This document shows, in pieces, positions 1 through 8,018 of a stretch of 64,000 bases of DNA. The position numbers were made by a program, and so were the translations under genes. How positions within the stretch are numbered: the first letter of the stretch is position 1; every line of letters begins with the position of its first letter. The DNA is from Nocardia vinacea (GTDB taxonomy: Bacteria; Actinomycetota; Actinomycetes; Mycobacteriales; Mycobacteriaceae): positions 1,550,001-1,614,000 of the forward strand of contig NZ_CP109149.1 of NCBI RefSeq assembly GCF_035920345.1, in the 5' to 3' direction. The notes below the pieces were generated by a model. It searched no databases. It was not told the origin of the DNA and saw nothing but the letters and a program-made list of their open reading frames with translations.

Positions 1-942
1 GATCAGGCGGGTGATGGGGCTTTCCGCGTTGTAGGCGGTGGCCAGTTCGCGGAGACGGTCCGGGTCGGCGGGGGTCGTGGGGAGGGTGTCGGGGCAGGAG
101 AGCTCCACATCGGCGTCGCAGACCACGCGGGTGACCGGGGCGGCAGCCTTCAGGTAGGTCTCGGCGGCGCGGAGTTTGGCGCGGATGCCCTGGGCCATAT
201 CGGCTGCGGGGTCGTCCACGGCTGCGGTGAGCGCGTCGAGGGAGCCGAAGCGGGAGATGAGCATCGCGGCGGACTTCTCGCCGATGCCTGCGACGCCGGG
301 CAAGCCGTCGGAGGAGTCGCCGCGCAGGGTCGCCATGTCCGCATAGGCAGGTCCCGCATTCTCCAGTGGCACACCGTATTTCGCGGACACCTCAGCGGGG
401 CCGAACAATTCGGCCTTGGCCAATCCGCGACCGGCGTAGAGCACGCGCACCGGCGGTGCCGGATCGTCGCGGACGAGTTGGAGCAGGTCACGGTCGCCGC
501 TGACGACCACCACCGGATCGGTGCGCTCGCGGGTGGCCAGGGTGCCGAGCACATCGTCGGCCTCGAGTCCGATCGCGCCGCCGGTGGCGATGCCGGCCGC
601 TGCGAGCACGTCGAGGATCATCTCGACCTGCGGGGGCAGGGTGTCCGGGACGTCCTCGGCGCCGGGTGCCGCATCGGCGGTGGTGTCGAGGCGGTGGGTC
701 TTGTAGGTCGGCACCAGCGCCACCCGGAATGCGGGGCGCCATTCCAGGTCCAGGCAGACGACCACCCGGCTCGGCTTGTGCTTGGTGATGAGCGAGGCAA
801 CCATATCGGTGAAGCCGCGCAGGGCGTTCACCGATCGACCGTCGGATGCGGTGATCTTCTCCGGAATCGCGTGGAACGCACGGAACCACAGGCTCGCGCC
901 ATCGAGCAACAGCAGGGGCCCACCGGAAGTCGCAGTGTTCAC
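1..942 (-). CDS. 5'-3' exonuclease (PolA N-domain type), 3' end cut by window
   Basis: The reverse-strand translation begins at a GTG (942-940) with [20 protein letters not shown], and the frame stays open to the window edge (314 codons seen). It contains [16 protein letters not shown] and [10 protein letters not shown], the acidic metal-binding blocks of the PIN/FEN-like 5'-3' exonuclease fold. These are followed by the helix-hairpin-helix region ([20 protein letters not shown]). The family removes RNA primers or flaps in replication and repair. No polymerase domain can be judged because the C-terminus lies outside the window. It is divergent from the M24 peptidase at 1032, the same pairing as Rv2090/Rv2089c in M. 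tuberculosis. The start is inferred from the position of the first conserved block; no closer ATG exists in this frame. Confidence 0.88.
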   Translation of the reverse strand, partial: MNTATSGGPLLLLDGASLWFRAFHAIPEKITASDGRSVNALRGFTDMVASLITKHKPSRVVVCLDLEWRPAFRVALVPTYKTHRLDTTADAAPGAEDVPDTLPPQVEMILDVLAAAGIATGGAIGLEADDVLGTLATRERTDPVVVVSGDRDLLQLVRDDPAPPVRVLYAGRGLAKAELFGPAEVSAKYGVPLENAGPAYADMATLRGDSSDGLPGVAGIGEKSAAMLISRFGSLDALTAAVDDPAADMAQGIRAKLRAAETYLKAAAPVTRVVCDADVELSCPDTLPTTPADPDRLRELATAYNAESPITRLI

Positions 943-1031
943 GCCGCTGAGGCTACCTGTCCGCAACGACAACCTCGGGTGATCGGTATTCGCATTCGTG
1001 TTGATGTCGCTGACGGGTAACGTCGGACGGT

Positions 1032-2159
1032 ATGAGCTCGCACACGGAGTCCCGATTCGCGGCGGATGTCTATGGTGATCGACTCGAGCGGGCGGTGCAG
1101 TTGATGCGCGCCGCTCATCTGGACGCACTATTGATCACGCCGGGGCCGGATCTGCGCTATCTCATCGGATCGGCGGCGGAGTCTTTCGAGCGACTGACGT
1201 GTCTGGTGATCACGGCCGATGGCGCGACGCCGTCGGTGGTGATTCCGAAGTTGGAATTGGCGTCGCTGGAGGGTTCGGCGGCGGGTGAACTCGGTTTGCA
1301 GGTGCTGGACTGGGTCGACGGTGTCGATCCGTATCAGCTGGTGAAGTCGTCGTTGCACGTCGGCTCCCGGGTCGCGGTCACCGATGTCATGCCGGCATTG
1401 CATCTGCTGCCGCTGGCCGAATCCGTCAGTGGACTGCCCACTTCGGCCACGCCGGTGCTGCGGGAACTGCGAATGATCAAGGACCAGGCCGAAATCGAGG
1501 CTTTGCGTCGTGCCGGTGCGGCGATCGATCGGGTGCATGCGCGGATGGGTGAATTCCTGCGCGTCGGGCGGACCGAGGCCGAGGTCGGCGCGGATATTTC
1601 GGCGGCGATCGTCGAGGAGGGGCACACCGAGGCGGCGTTCGTCATCGTCGGCAGCGGTCCGCACGGTGCCGACCCCCACCACGGCGTCTCCGATCGTCGC
1701 ATCGACGCCGGAGATGTGGTGGTTATCGATATCGGCGGCCCGGTCGACCCCGGCTACTACTCGGACTCGACCCGCACCTACGTCCTCGGCGAGCCCAAGC
1801 CCACCGTGGCCACGCAGTTCGGGGAACTCGAGCGCGCCCAAGCCGCCGCCGCCGCGGCCGTCCGCCCCGGTGTCACCGCCGAATCCGTCGACGCTGCAGC
1901 GCGAAACCTGTTGACCGAAGCCGGTTTCGGCCCCGCCTTCGTCCACCGCACCGGCCACGGCATCGGCCTGTCGGTCCACGAGGAGCCCTACATCGTCGAA
2001 GGCAACAGCCTGGTCCTGGAACCCGGCATGGCCTTCAGCATCGAACCCGGCATCTACTTCCGCGGCGATTGGGGCGCACGCATCGAGGACATCGTCGTGG
2101 TCACCGAAGACGGCTGCGAGTCGATGAACCAGCGGCCGCATGGGTTGACGGTGCTCTGA
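1032..2159 (+). CDS. pepE: M24 family Xaa-Pro dipeptidase/aminopeptidase (PepE/PepQ-like)
   Basis: A 375-residue cytosolic metallopeptidase. Residues 1-135 form the creatinase-like N-terminal domain and the rest is the pita-bread catalytic domain. The metal ligands are visible in order: VVIDIGG (Asp), YYSDSTRTY (Asp), HRTGHGIGL (His), SIEPGIY (Glu) and ARIEDIVVV (Glu). The family cleaves X-Pro bonds in di- or short peptides. Length and position beside the 5'-3' exonuclease match mycobacterial Rv2089c, called pepE there. Function is known for the family; substrate choice is inferred. Confidence 0.92.
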   Translation: MSSHTESRFAADVYGDRLERAVQLMRAAHLDALLITPGPDLRYLIGSAAESFERLTCLVITADGATPSVVIPKLELASLEGSAAGELGLQVLDWVDGVDPYQLVKSSLHVGSRVAVTDVMPALHLLPLAESVSGLPTSATPVLRELRMIKDQAEIEALRRAGAAIDRVHARMGEFLRVGRTEAEVGADISAAIVEEGHTEAAFVIVGSGPHGADPHHGVSDRRIDAGDVVVIDIGGPVDPGYYSDSTRTYVLGEPKPTVATQFGELERAQAAAAAAVRPGVTAESVDAAARNLLTEAGFGPAFVHRTGHGIGLSVHEEPYIVEGNSLVLEPGMAFSIEPGIYFRGDWGARIEDIVVVTEDGCESMNQRPHGLTVL

Positions 2160-2213
2160 GCACGGCGAAATACCCTGGGGTGCAATGACTTCCAGGTGAG
2201 GTCTGCGTTCGGT

Positions 2214-2624
2214 TCAGGATGGGGTGTGGGCGAGGGTGCTGCTGGAGAGTACGCGCTGGACTTGGATGGCGATGACCACGCGGGTCGGGTTCTCGCGGGG
2301 GACTCGGTAGCGGCCCGCGTATCGGTCGACCGCTTCTGCGACGTTGTCCGGATCGTCGAGCACCGCGGCCGGGCCTTCCAGGGTGATCCAGCGGATTCCG
2401 TCCACCTGGCTCACTGCCGCGTAGCCGGAGCGCCGCACATTGCGCACCTTCACCGAGCCGTCGTTGGTGATCACTCGTGCGATCCCGGCTTCCGGATCCC
2501 AGGTGAAACCCACCGCGACCACATGCGGCGTGCCGTCGGCGCGCAGGGTGGTCAAGGTCGCGAGGTGCCGCTCGGCGACGAATTCGAGTGCGGCAGTGGA
2601 CAGCTGTGCGGTGCTGGTCGGCAT
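2214..2624 (-). CDS. F420-dependent split-barrel oxidoreductase (Rv2074-like)
   Basis: A 136-residue protein of the pyridoxamine-phosphate-oxidase-like split beta-barrel fold. The N-terminal run [20 protein letters not shown] and the central [20 protein letters not shown] closely resemble Rv2074, an F420-dependent FDOR-B member reported to reduce biliverdin. Electrons would come from F420H2. It is followed by the SDR and cobL, recalling the Rv2074-Rv2073c-Rv2072c order. The closest reading is an Rv2074 ortholog; the natural substrate here is unproven. Confidence 0.82.
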   Translation of the reverse strand: MPTSTAQLSTAALEFVAERHLATLTTLRADGTPHVVAVGFTWDPEAGIARVITNDGSVKVRNVRRSGYAAVSQVDGIRWITLEGPAAVLDDPDNVAEAVDRYAGRYRVPRENPTRVVIAIQVQRVLSSSTLAHTPS

Positions 2625-2763
2625 CCCCTGACCGTAGCGGTATCCGGGCCGCCTGGCTGCGGCACGTACCGAGTCGGCGCTTCCTGTACGGACTGGTCAG
2701 TTCGGTGTTTGGTGCGTGCTCGGATATTCTGAGCGCCGAGATCGACAATCGAGGGGTTCAGGG

Positions 2764-3288
2764 ATGCAGAGCACGGATGTCCAGTTGGCCGCTCGATGGT
2801 GGCAGTGGGCGATGTCGATTCCGATAGCCAAGAATCCGGTCTGCGACGAGACCGGAGCCTGCGCGGCCGAAGGTCAGCCCGATGGTGTCTGGTTTCTCGC
2901 CGGAACGTTCGGCGGCAAGGTCAGCCGAAGCTGCACCGTGCCCTACGGTCGCCCGATCTTCTTTCCCGCCTTCAATACCTTCCAGAAGGTCGAAAGGTCG
3001 TTTTTCCAATTCGGCAGCCGACCTCCGGTGGTGCCGACGGCGAGCGGCCACGCCGAGCTGAACGGCGTCGGATTGCCGCTGCTGGAAGTGACCAACCGCG
3101 CGGCATTCCCCATCAACGCGGCAGCCGGCGGCCCGTTCCCGGTGACCGGCCGTTTCAAGGCGACGGCCTGGGGGCTCTGGTGCAGGCTGGACGACCCGCT
3201 CCGGGGCGACTACATCCTTACCTTCGGCGGTGAGTACGAGCCGGGAGGCTTCTGGGTCGAGGCCTCCTATCAGCTCGAGATCGTCTGA
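2764..3288 (+). CDS. Conserved protein of unknown function
   Basis: A 174-residue product starting MQSTDVQLAARWWQWAMS. I do not recognise a named domain. It is rich in aromatic residues (WWQW, VWFLAG, IFFPAFNTF, WGLWCRL, GGFWVEASY) and has four Cys (NPVCDETGACA, SRSCTVPYG, LWCRLDD), suggesting a compact beta-rich fold. No hydrophobic signal sequence is evident. The ATG at 2764 follows GAGGGGTTCAGGG, a plausible ribosome site. An in-frame start 48 bases upstream lacks one. It runs divergently from the F420-type gene and ends 43 bases before the SDR. Confidence 0.7.
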   Translation: MQSTDVQLAARWWQWAMSIPIAKNPVCDETGACAAEGQPDGVWFLAGTFGGKVSRSCTVPYGRPIFFPAFNTFQKVERSFFQFGSRPPVVPTASGHAELNGVGLPLLEVTNRAAFPINAAAGGPFPVTGRFKATAWGLWCRLDDPLRGDYILTFGGEYEPGGFWVEASYQLEIV

Positions 3289-3331
3289 CCTGGCGGATCG
3301 GCATAGCGGGGTGGGGTGAAAGACTGGCGGC

Positions 3332-4087
3332 ATGGGATCGCGTGGAATTGCCGAGGGGCCGGTGCTGGTACTCGGGGGCCGCAGTGAGATCGGGTTCGAG
3401 GTGGCGCGGCGGCTGGCGCCGGGGCGTGTGGTGATCCTCGCGGCACGGCGCAGCTCAGAGTTGACGCAAGAGAGTGCGGCGGTTGCGGCAGCCGGGGCGA
3501 CGGCAGTGCATACCGTCGAATTCGATGCGGACGATACGGCGAGTCATCCCGCGCTGTTGGAGAAGATCGCGGCCGAGTACGGGGGGATCGGGGTCGCGGT
3601 GGTCGCATTCGGAGTGCTCGGGGATCAGGCGCGGGCCGAACGTGATCCGGCACATGCGATCGCGGTCGTGCACACCGATTACGTCGCGCAGATCAGCGTG
3701 CTCACCATCCTGGCGAATCTGCTGCGCGCACAGGGCAGCGGGCAGCTTGTTGTATTCAGCTCGTTCGCGGGCGCGCGGGTGCGGCGAGCGAATTACGTCT
3801 ACGGTTCGGCAAAGGCGGGTCTCGACGGATTCGCCAGCGGTCTCGCGGATGCGTTGCACGGCAGCGGTGTGCACCTGCTGCTGCTGCGTTGCGGGTTCGT
3901 GATCGGCCGGATGACCGAGGGCATGGACCCCGCCCCGATGTCCAGCACCCCCGACCAGGTGGCGGATGCGGTTGTGCGGGGTCTGCGACGTCGTGCCGGT
4001 CGGGTGTGGATCCCCGGCATCCTGCGTCCGGTCATCTTCGCGATCCGCCTACTGCCCCAACCCATCTGGCGTCGGTTGCCGCGGTGA
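3332..4087 (+). CDS. Short-chain dehydrogenase/reductase (Rv2073c/DprE2-like)
   Basis: A 251-residue classical-type SDR. The Rossmann glycine motif is LVLGGRSEIGFEVARRL near residue 10, the catalytic serine lies in VVFSSFAG, and the active-site motif is YGSAK. The C-terminus ends in a basic IWRRLPR tail. The glycine-motif spacing and C-terminal hydrophobic stretch recall the decaprenylphosphoryl-ribose epimerase partner DprE2, but the neighbours are cobalamin genes. Its stop overlaps the cobL start (GTGA), so the two are probably translationally coupled. A role in cobalamin synthesis is not established; the same pairing occurs in M. tuberculosis. Confidence 0.85.
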   Translation: MGSRGIAEGPVLVLGGRSEIGFEVARRLAPGRVVILAARRSSELTQESAAVAAAGATAVHTVEFDADDTASHPALLEKIAAEYGGIGVAVVAFGVLGDQARAERDPAHAIAVVHTDYVAQISVLTILANLLRAQGSGQLVVFSSFAGARVRRANYVYGSAKAGLDGFASGLADALHGSGVHLLLLRCGFVIGRMTEGMDPAPMSSTPDQVADAVVRGLRRRAGRVWIPGILRPVIFAIRLLPQPIWRRLPR

Positions 4088-5331
4088 ACGGCAGTGCGGA
4101 GTGGAGTGGGCCGCCGATTGCTGTCGTCGGTATCGGTGCCGACGGGTGGAGTGGGCTCGGCGAGGCTGCGCGCGAAGCGGTCTCGGATGCCGAAGTGGTA
4201 TTCGGATCGGCGCGGCAGCTCGAGCTGATTCCGCAGGACGTTGCGGTGGCGCGGCGGGAGTGGCCGTCGCCGTTGGTCCCTGCACTGCCCGGTTTGTTCG
4301 CCGACCACACCGGTCAGCAGATAGGCGTGCTGGCCAGCGGGGATCCGATGTTCTACGGCATCGGGGTGACGTTGGCACGGCTCCTCGGTGCGGATCACCT
4401 GCGGGTATTTCCGCAGGCATCATCGGCATCGCTGGCATGCGCACGGCTGGGTTGGGCGTTGGCGGAAACTCCGGTGGTGAGCGCGGTGGGGCGGCCGGTG
4501 GAGACGGTGTTGCCCGAGTTGGCGGACCGGCGGCGGGTGCTGGTGCTGAGCGCGGACGAGCACACACCGGGACGGTTGGTGGAACTGTTGCGGGACAATG
4601 GTTTCGGTGAGTCGATGTTGACCGTGCTCGAGCAGTTGGGCGGCCCGCGCGAACGGGTCGTACGCGAGCGCGCGGCGGGGTGGGAACTCGCGGCGGGGGA
4701 CCCGCTCAATATCGTCGCGATCGACTGCGTCGCCGACCCGAAGCACCTGCGGGCGACGCGTGTGCCCGGACTGGCGGATGAGCTCTTCGGCGGTGACGGT
4801 CAACTCACCAAATCCGAAGTCAGGGCAATGACACTGGCCGCGCTGGCACCCGCGCCCGGGGAATTGCTGTGGGATATCGGCGGGGGTTCAGGCAGTGTCG
4901 CGATCGAATGGTGCCGCACGCATCCGAGCTGTCGGGCGGTCACCTTCGAGCGACTCGAACACCGGCGGCGGCAGATCGCCGACAACGCCGCCGCCCTTGG
5001 TGTTCCACATCTCGGTGTGCGTGGAGAGATACTCACCGATATCGAAAAATCTACCGAATCAGCGCCTCCGGACGCAATATTTATCGGTGGCGGGCTCACT
5101 CAAGATGGCGTACTCGAGACATGCTGGTCGCATCTACGCCAGGGTGGCCGTTTGGTGGCGAATGCGGTGACGGCGGAATCCGAAGCACTGCTACTGAGTT
5201 GGGCCGCCGCGCACGGCGGTGAACTGCGGAAGTTTCAAATTTACCGGGCCGAAGCCCTCGGCAAGTTCACGACCTGGCGGCCGCAATTGCCGGTCGCCCA
5301 GTGGGCAGTTGTGAAAGGCGGCTCGGTCTGA
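4084..5331 (+). CDS. cobL: Precorrin-6Y C5,15-methyltransferase (decarboxylating)
   Basis: A 415-residue bifunctional enzyme of the aerobic corrin pathway. It methylates C-5 and C-15 and decarboxylates the C-12 acetate of the precorrin-6 intermediate, using S-adenosylmethionine. Residues 1-200 are the CbiE-type tetrapyrrole methylase (IAVVGIGADGWSGL; LASGDPMFYGIG). Residues 215-415 are the CbiT-type methylase with glycine loop LLWDIGGGSGSVAIEW. Start choice: the GTG at 4084 overlaps the SDR stop and places the first conserved block at residue 11, whereas the longer reading from 3889 only runs through the SDR. Length fits the family (about 390-415). Confidence 0.95.
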   Translation: MNGSAEWSGPPIAVVGIGADGWSGLGEAAREAVSDAEVVFGSARQLELIPQDVAVARREWPSPLVPALPGLFADHTGQQIGVLASGDPMFYGIGVTLARLLGADHLRVFPQASSASLACARLGWALAETPVVSAVGRPVETVLPELADRRRVLVLSADEHTPGRLVELLRDNGFGESMLTVLEQLGGPRERVVRERAAGWELAAGDPLNIVAIDCVADPKHLRATRVPGLADELFGGDGQLTKSEVRAMTLAALAPAPGELLWDIGGGSGSVAIEWCRTHPSCRAVTFERLEHRRRQIADNAAALGVPHLGVRGEILTDIEKSTESAPPDAIFIGGGLTQDGVLETCWSHLRQGGRLVANAVTAESEALLLSWAAAHGGELRKFQIYRAEALGKFTTWRPQLPVAQWAVVKGGSV

Positions 5332-5351
5332 AAACCCCGCTGCACGGGTTT
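5332..5351 (+). terminator. Weak hairpin after cobL
   Basis: AAACCC (5332-5337) and GGGTTT (5346-5351) can form a 6-base stem with an 8-base loop directly after the cobL stop. There is no long T tract. It could attenuate read-through from cobL, giving the secreted-protein gene its own promoter in 5352-5410. Confidence 0.35.
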
Positions 5352-5420
5352 AACGGACTGTAGGGTCGGTGCCCGAGATCCGGACGTTATCGCCGGATCC
5401 GCGTCCTATTGGGGAGATTT

Positions 5421-6002
5421 ATGAAGTACAAGAAGTTTGCCGCCACCGCGATTATGGCCGTTGCCGCCACCGGTGTTGCGGCGGGTACGTCCGGCGCCGC
5501 TCCGGCGGCACCCGCGCCGGCCGTGCAGAACCAGGCCGCGCCAGCCGTGCAGGGCGAGGACCACGGTGTGAACTACGCGGTGCAACTCGTCGACAAGTCG
5601 ATCGTCGCGGCGGTCACCGGCGGCGCGTTCAGTCTGGACGCCGACAAGAAGTACGTCACGGTGAAGAACACCGAAGGTGCGGTCGTCACCTCGATTCCGC
5701 TGAAGGCGCAGGTCGGGGACCAGCTGATCCCGATCGCGGCCACCATCGACCCTGCAGGCCAGAAGCTGACGCTCACCCCGGAGGTCACGCCGACCGCCGC
5801 GGTCAGCGCCGAGGCGATCTCCTCGCAGGAGTGGTTCTTCAGCGAGCTGCAGCGCGCCTCGCTCGGTGCGGTGATCGGCGGCATCATCGGATTCTTCTTC
5901 TTCGGCATCGGTCTGCCGGTGGGTGCGTTGATCGGTCTGCTCATCGCGGGTGGTCCGAACCTGATCAATGCGGGCATCGCCTACTTCAGCGGGCAGCCCT
6001 GA
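5421..6002 (+). CDS. Secreted glycine-zipper protein of unknown function (paralog A)
   Basis: A 193-residue product beginning MKYKKFAATAIMAVAATGVA. It has a Sec signal peptide with likely cleavage near TSGAAPA, then an Ala/Pro linker and a beta-rich domain (HGVNYAVQLVDKSIVAAVTG to LTLTPEVTP). It ends in a C-terminal hydrophobic glycine-zipper (LGAVIGGIIGFFFFGIGLP, then GALIGLLIAGGP) that could insert in a membrane. GGGGAG at 5411-5416 gives a good ribosome site for the ATG at 5421. It sits between cobL and cobK, where mycobacteria carry cobM, and its TGA overlaps the presumed cobK start. A second protein with the same architecture lies at 19785. Function is unknown. Confidence 0.8.
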   Translation: MKYKKFAATAIMAVAATGVAAGTSGAAPAAPAPAVQNQAAPAVQGEDHGVNYAVQLVDKSIVAAVTGGAFSLDADKKYVTVKNTEGAVVTSIPLKAQVGDQLIPIAATIDPAGQKLTLTPEVTPTAAVSAEAISSQEWFFSELQRASLGAVIGGIIGFFFFGIGLPVGALIGLLIAGGPNLINAGIAYFSGQP

Positions 6003-6742
6003 AAACTCTGATTCTGGGCGGCACCCGGGAAGCCAGGGAAATCGCCCACATCGCTTCCGGCGAGCGAGGATTCGATATCGTCTCCTCGCTCGCCGGTCGT
6101 GTTCGCGACCCGCTGCTGCCGGAGGGGCCGGTGCGGATCGGCGGCTTCGGTGGTGTCGAGGGTCTACGGAAGTGGTTGGCGAACAACGAGATCGCGGTCG
6201 TCATTGATGCGACACATCCGTTCGCAGGCACGATCAGTGCGAATGCGGCCGGTGCCGCAACGGATCTCGGTTTACCGCTACTACATGTGCGGCGGCCGGG
6301 ATGGTCCCAACAGCCCGGTGATCGGTGGATCCGGGTGCCGGATCTCGACGCTGCCGCACAGGCGATTTCGGAGTTGGGGGAGCGCATCTTCCTGACTATC
6401 GGTCGCCAAGGTGTCGCCGCCTTCGCGGGCCTGACGGACCGTTGGTTCTTGATCCGTGCCATCGATCCGCCCACCGGCGCGCTGCCGCCGCATCACGAAT
6501 TGCTGCTCGCGCGTGGGCCTTTCTCGCCCGCGGATGAGCAGCGTCTGCTGACGCAACACCGGATCGACGCGCTGGTCACCAAGGACAGTGGCGGCGATCA
6601 GACCGCTGCCAAACTGGATGCCGCTCGCTCGGCGGGCCTTCCCGTGGTCGTCGTAGACCGCCCCGAGCTGCCGCCCGGCGCGGTGGTCGTGGAATCCGTC
6701 GATGCGGCGTGGAAGTGGTTGCGGGAGATCGTATCCCGCTGA
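5999..6742 (+). CDS. cobK: Precorrin-6A reductase, apparent CTG start
   Basis: Reduces a double bond in precorrin-6A with NADPH during aerobic cobalamin synthesis. The 247-residue translation shows the N-terminal nucleotide motif TLILGGTREARE, then ATHPFA, FLTIGRQGV and VTKDSGGDQTAAKL, all typical of CobK/CbiJ. The family's ILGGT motif must lie within a few residues of the N-terminus, yet the frame has no ATG, GTG or TTG nearby upstream, and the next GTG (near 6130) would delete the motif. The best start is CTG at 5999, overlapping the preceding TGA (CTGA), which suggests translational coupling. Length is close to M. tuberculosis CobK (244). Identity is certain; start is inferred. Confidence 0.88.
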   Translation: MKTLILGGTREAREIAHIASGERGFDIVSSLAGRVRDPLLPEGPVRIGGFGGVEGLRKWLANNEIAVVIDATHPFAGTISANAAGAATDLGLPLLHVRRPGWSQQPGDRWIRVPDLDAAAQAISELGERIFLTIGRQGVAAFAGLTDRWFLIRAIDPPTGALPPHHELLLARGPFSPADEQRLLTQHRIDALVTKDSGGDQTAAKLDAARSAGLPVVVVDRPELPPGAVVVESVDAAWKWLREIVSR

Positions 6743-6743
6743 T

Positions 6744-7274
6744 TCAGCGGCCGAGCAATTCCGGCAGGCGGTCGAACCAGGCAAGTACGGTGCGCTCGTA
6801 GCCGATGCCGAATTCGAGGGTGGCGCGTTGATACGCGGACATGTCGGTGTGGTCGTCGGTGCGGTAGCGGTCGAGGCGCTGCTGGTGAATTTCCTTGTTG
6901 GCGGCGATGATTCGATCGAGATGGTCGGGATCGACGTGCTTACCGAAGGATAGGGTCAGCAGCAGCGGCACCCGAATGGTCTCCGCGCCGGGGTCACGGG
7001 CGATCCATTCGAGGAATGCTTCGCGACCGGCGTCGGTGATCTGATATGGCGTGCGTTCGCGCGCCCCGATCTCACCTTTTTCGACGAACCCGGCCGCGTC
7101 CATGGCGGCCAGTTCCCGGTAGACCTGGCTCTGGGTAATGGTCCAGAAATCGCCGATCCGGTCCTGGGCCTCGGTCACCAGATCCCAGCCCGACATCGGA
7201 CCGTCGTGCAGAAATCCGAGCAGCGACGCCGCCGTGGAATTCAGCGATTTGCGTTGTGTCGAGGTGTTCGCCAA
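6744..7274 (-). CDS. PadR family transcriptional regulator
   Basis: A 176-residue regulator. It has an N-terminal PadR winged helix (SLLGFLHDGPMSGWDLVTEA, QSQVYRELAAMDAAGFVEKG, then wing TPYQITDAGREAFLEW). The C-terminal helical dimerisation domain is LDRIIAANKEIHQQRLDRY. The start is TTG (7274), preceded by GAGAGGAG at proper spacing. The gene is convergent with cobK, with stops nearly touching, and divergent from a GntR gene and MFS transporter. A 21-base near-palindrome at 7296-7316 just upstream is a likely autoregulatory operator. The effector is unknown. Confidence 0.9.
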   Translation of the reverse strand: MANTSTQRKSLNSTAASLLGFLHDGPMSGWDLVTEAQDRIGDFWTITQSQVYRELAAMDAAGFVEKGEIGARERTPYQITDAGREAFLEWIARDPGAETIRVPLLLTLSFGKHVDPDHLDRIIAANKEIHQQRLDRYRTDDHTDMSAYQRATLEFGIGYERTVLAWFDRLPELLGR

Positions 7275-7295
7275 TGTACTGCTCCTCTCAATCTC

Positions 7296-7316
7296 AACGT
7301 TCCATAGTGGAATGTT
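7296..7316. promoter_or_regulatory. Near-perfect palindrome, probable PadR operator
   Basis: Arms AACGTTCCA (7296-7304) and TGGAATGTT (7308-7316) flank TAG; one mismatch in nine pairs. It lies 22 bases upstream of the PadR start and 52 bases upstream of the GntR ATG, so it could control both. Assignment to PadR rather than GntR is inferred from proximity. Confidence 0.6.
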
Positions 7317-7367
7317 ATACGACTCTTGCCCGCCGCCCCTGTCGGGCCGCTAGAGCGTGTCGCTAAG

Positions 7368-8018
7368 ATGCAACTTGTGTCTAAGATGTATTCATCCACC
7401 GAAGTCGCTTATCGCGAGGTCAAGGAACGCATCCTGACCGGCGCGTTGCCGGGTGGTGAGCTGATCAGCGAGGGCGAGATCGCCACCGACCTCGGTATGT
7501 CGCGGACCCCGGTGCGGGAAGCATTCCTGCGACTCGAAGTGGAGGGGTGGATGCGGCTGTACCCCAAGCGCGGCGCGCTGGTGGTGCCGATTCCGCCCGC
7601 CGAAGCCGAACATGTCGTACATGCCCGCTATGTCGTGGAGACCGGAGCGGTGCGCGCGGTGGTCGCGCACGAGCGGTCCGCGCTGATCGCCGAACTTCAT
7701 GTCTCGCTGGACCAGCAGCGCGAACTGGCCGCCGCCGCGGACTTCGACCGATTCGCGGTGGCGGACACCGACTTTCACCGCGCCTATGTGGTCGCTGCGG
7801 GCAATCCGCTGCTCACCGGGTTCTACGACTCGCTGCGGGAGCGGCAGCGTCGCATGAACAGCGCTGCCCTGCACCGCGGTTCGACCGATACCGCCCGCAT
7901 CATCGAGCAGCACACGCGTCTGGCCCACCTGATCGAAATCGGCGACACGGCAGGGTTCGCCACCGCACTCGTCGACCATATGTCCGGCGTGCACCAGCTG
8001 GAAATGAGAGGCCTGTAA
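7368..8018 (+). CDS. GntR family (FadR/VanR subfamily) transcriptional regulator
   Basis: About 216 residues. Residues 8-75 carry the GntR winged helix (AYREVKERILTGALPGGELI, DLGMSRTPVREAFLRLEVEG). The rest is an FCD-type all-helical effector domain whose metal-ligand candidates include DTDFHRAYV and the C-terminal LVDHMSGVHQLE. ATGs at 7368 and 7386 are both possible; each follows the same CTAAG sequence and neither has a strong ribosome site, so the mRNA may be leaderless. The stop overlaps the start of the MFS gene (TAATG), so it very likely controls that transporter. The inducer is unknown. Confidence 0.86.
   Translation: MQLVSKMYSSTEVAYREVKERILTGALPGGELISEGEIATDLGMSRTPVREAFLRLEVEGWMRLYPKRGALVVPIPPAEAEHVVHARYVVETGAVRAVVAHERSALIAELHVSLDQQRELAAAADFDRFAVADTDFHRAYVVAAGNPLLTGFYDSLRERQRRMNSAALHRGSTDTARIIEQHTRLAHLIEIGDTAGFATALVDHMSGVHQLEMRGL

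Noticed and set aside
1128..2141. Reverse open frame opposite the M24 peptidase
   Set aside because: Antisense shadow; peptidase motifs are intact on the forward strand.
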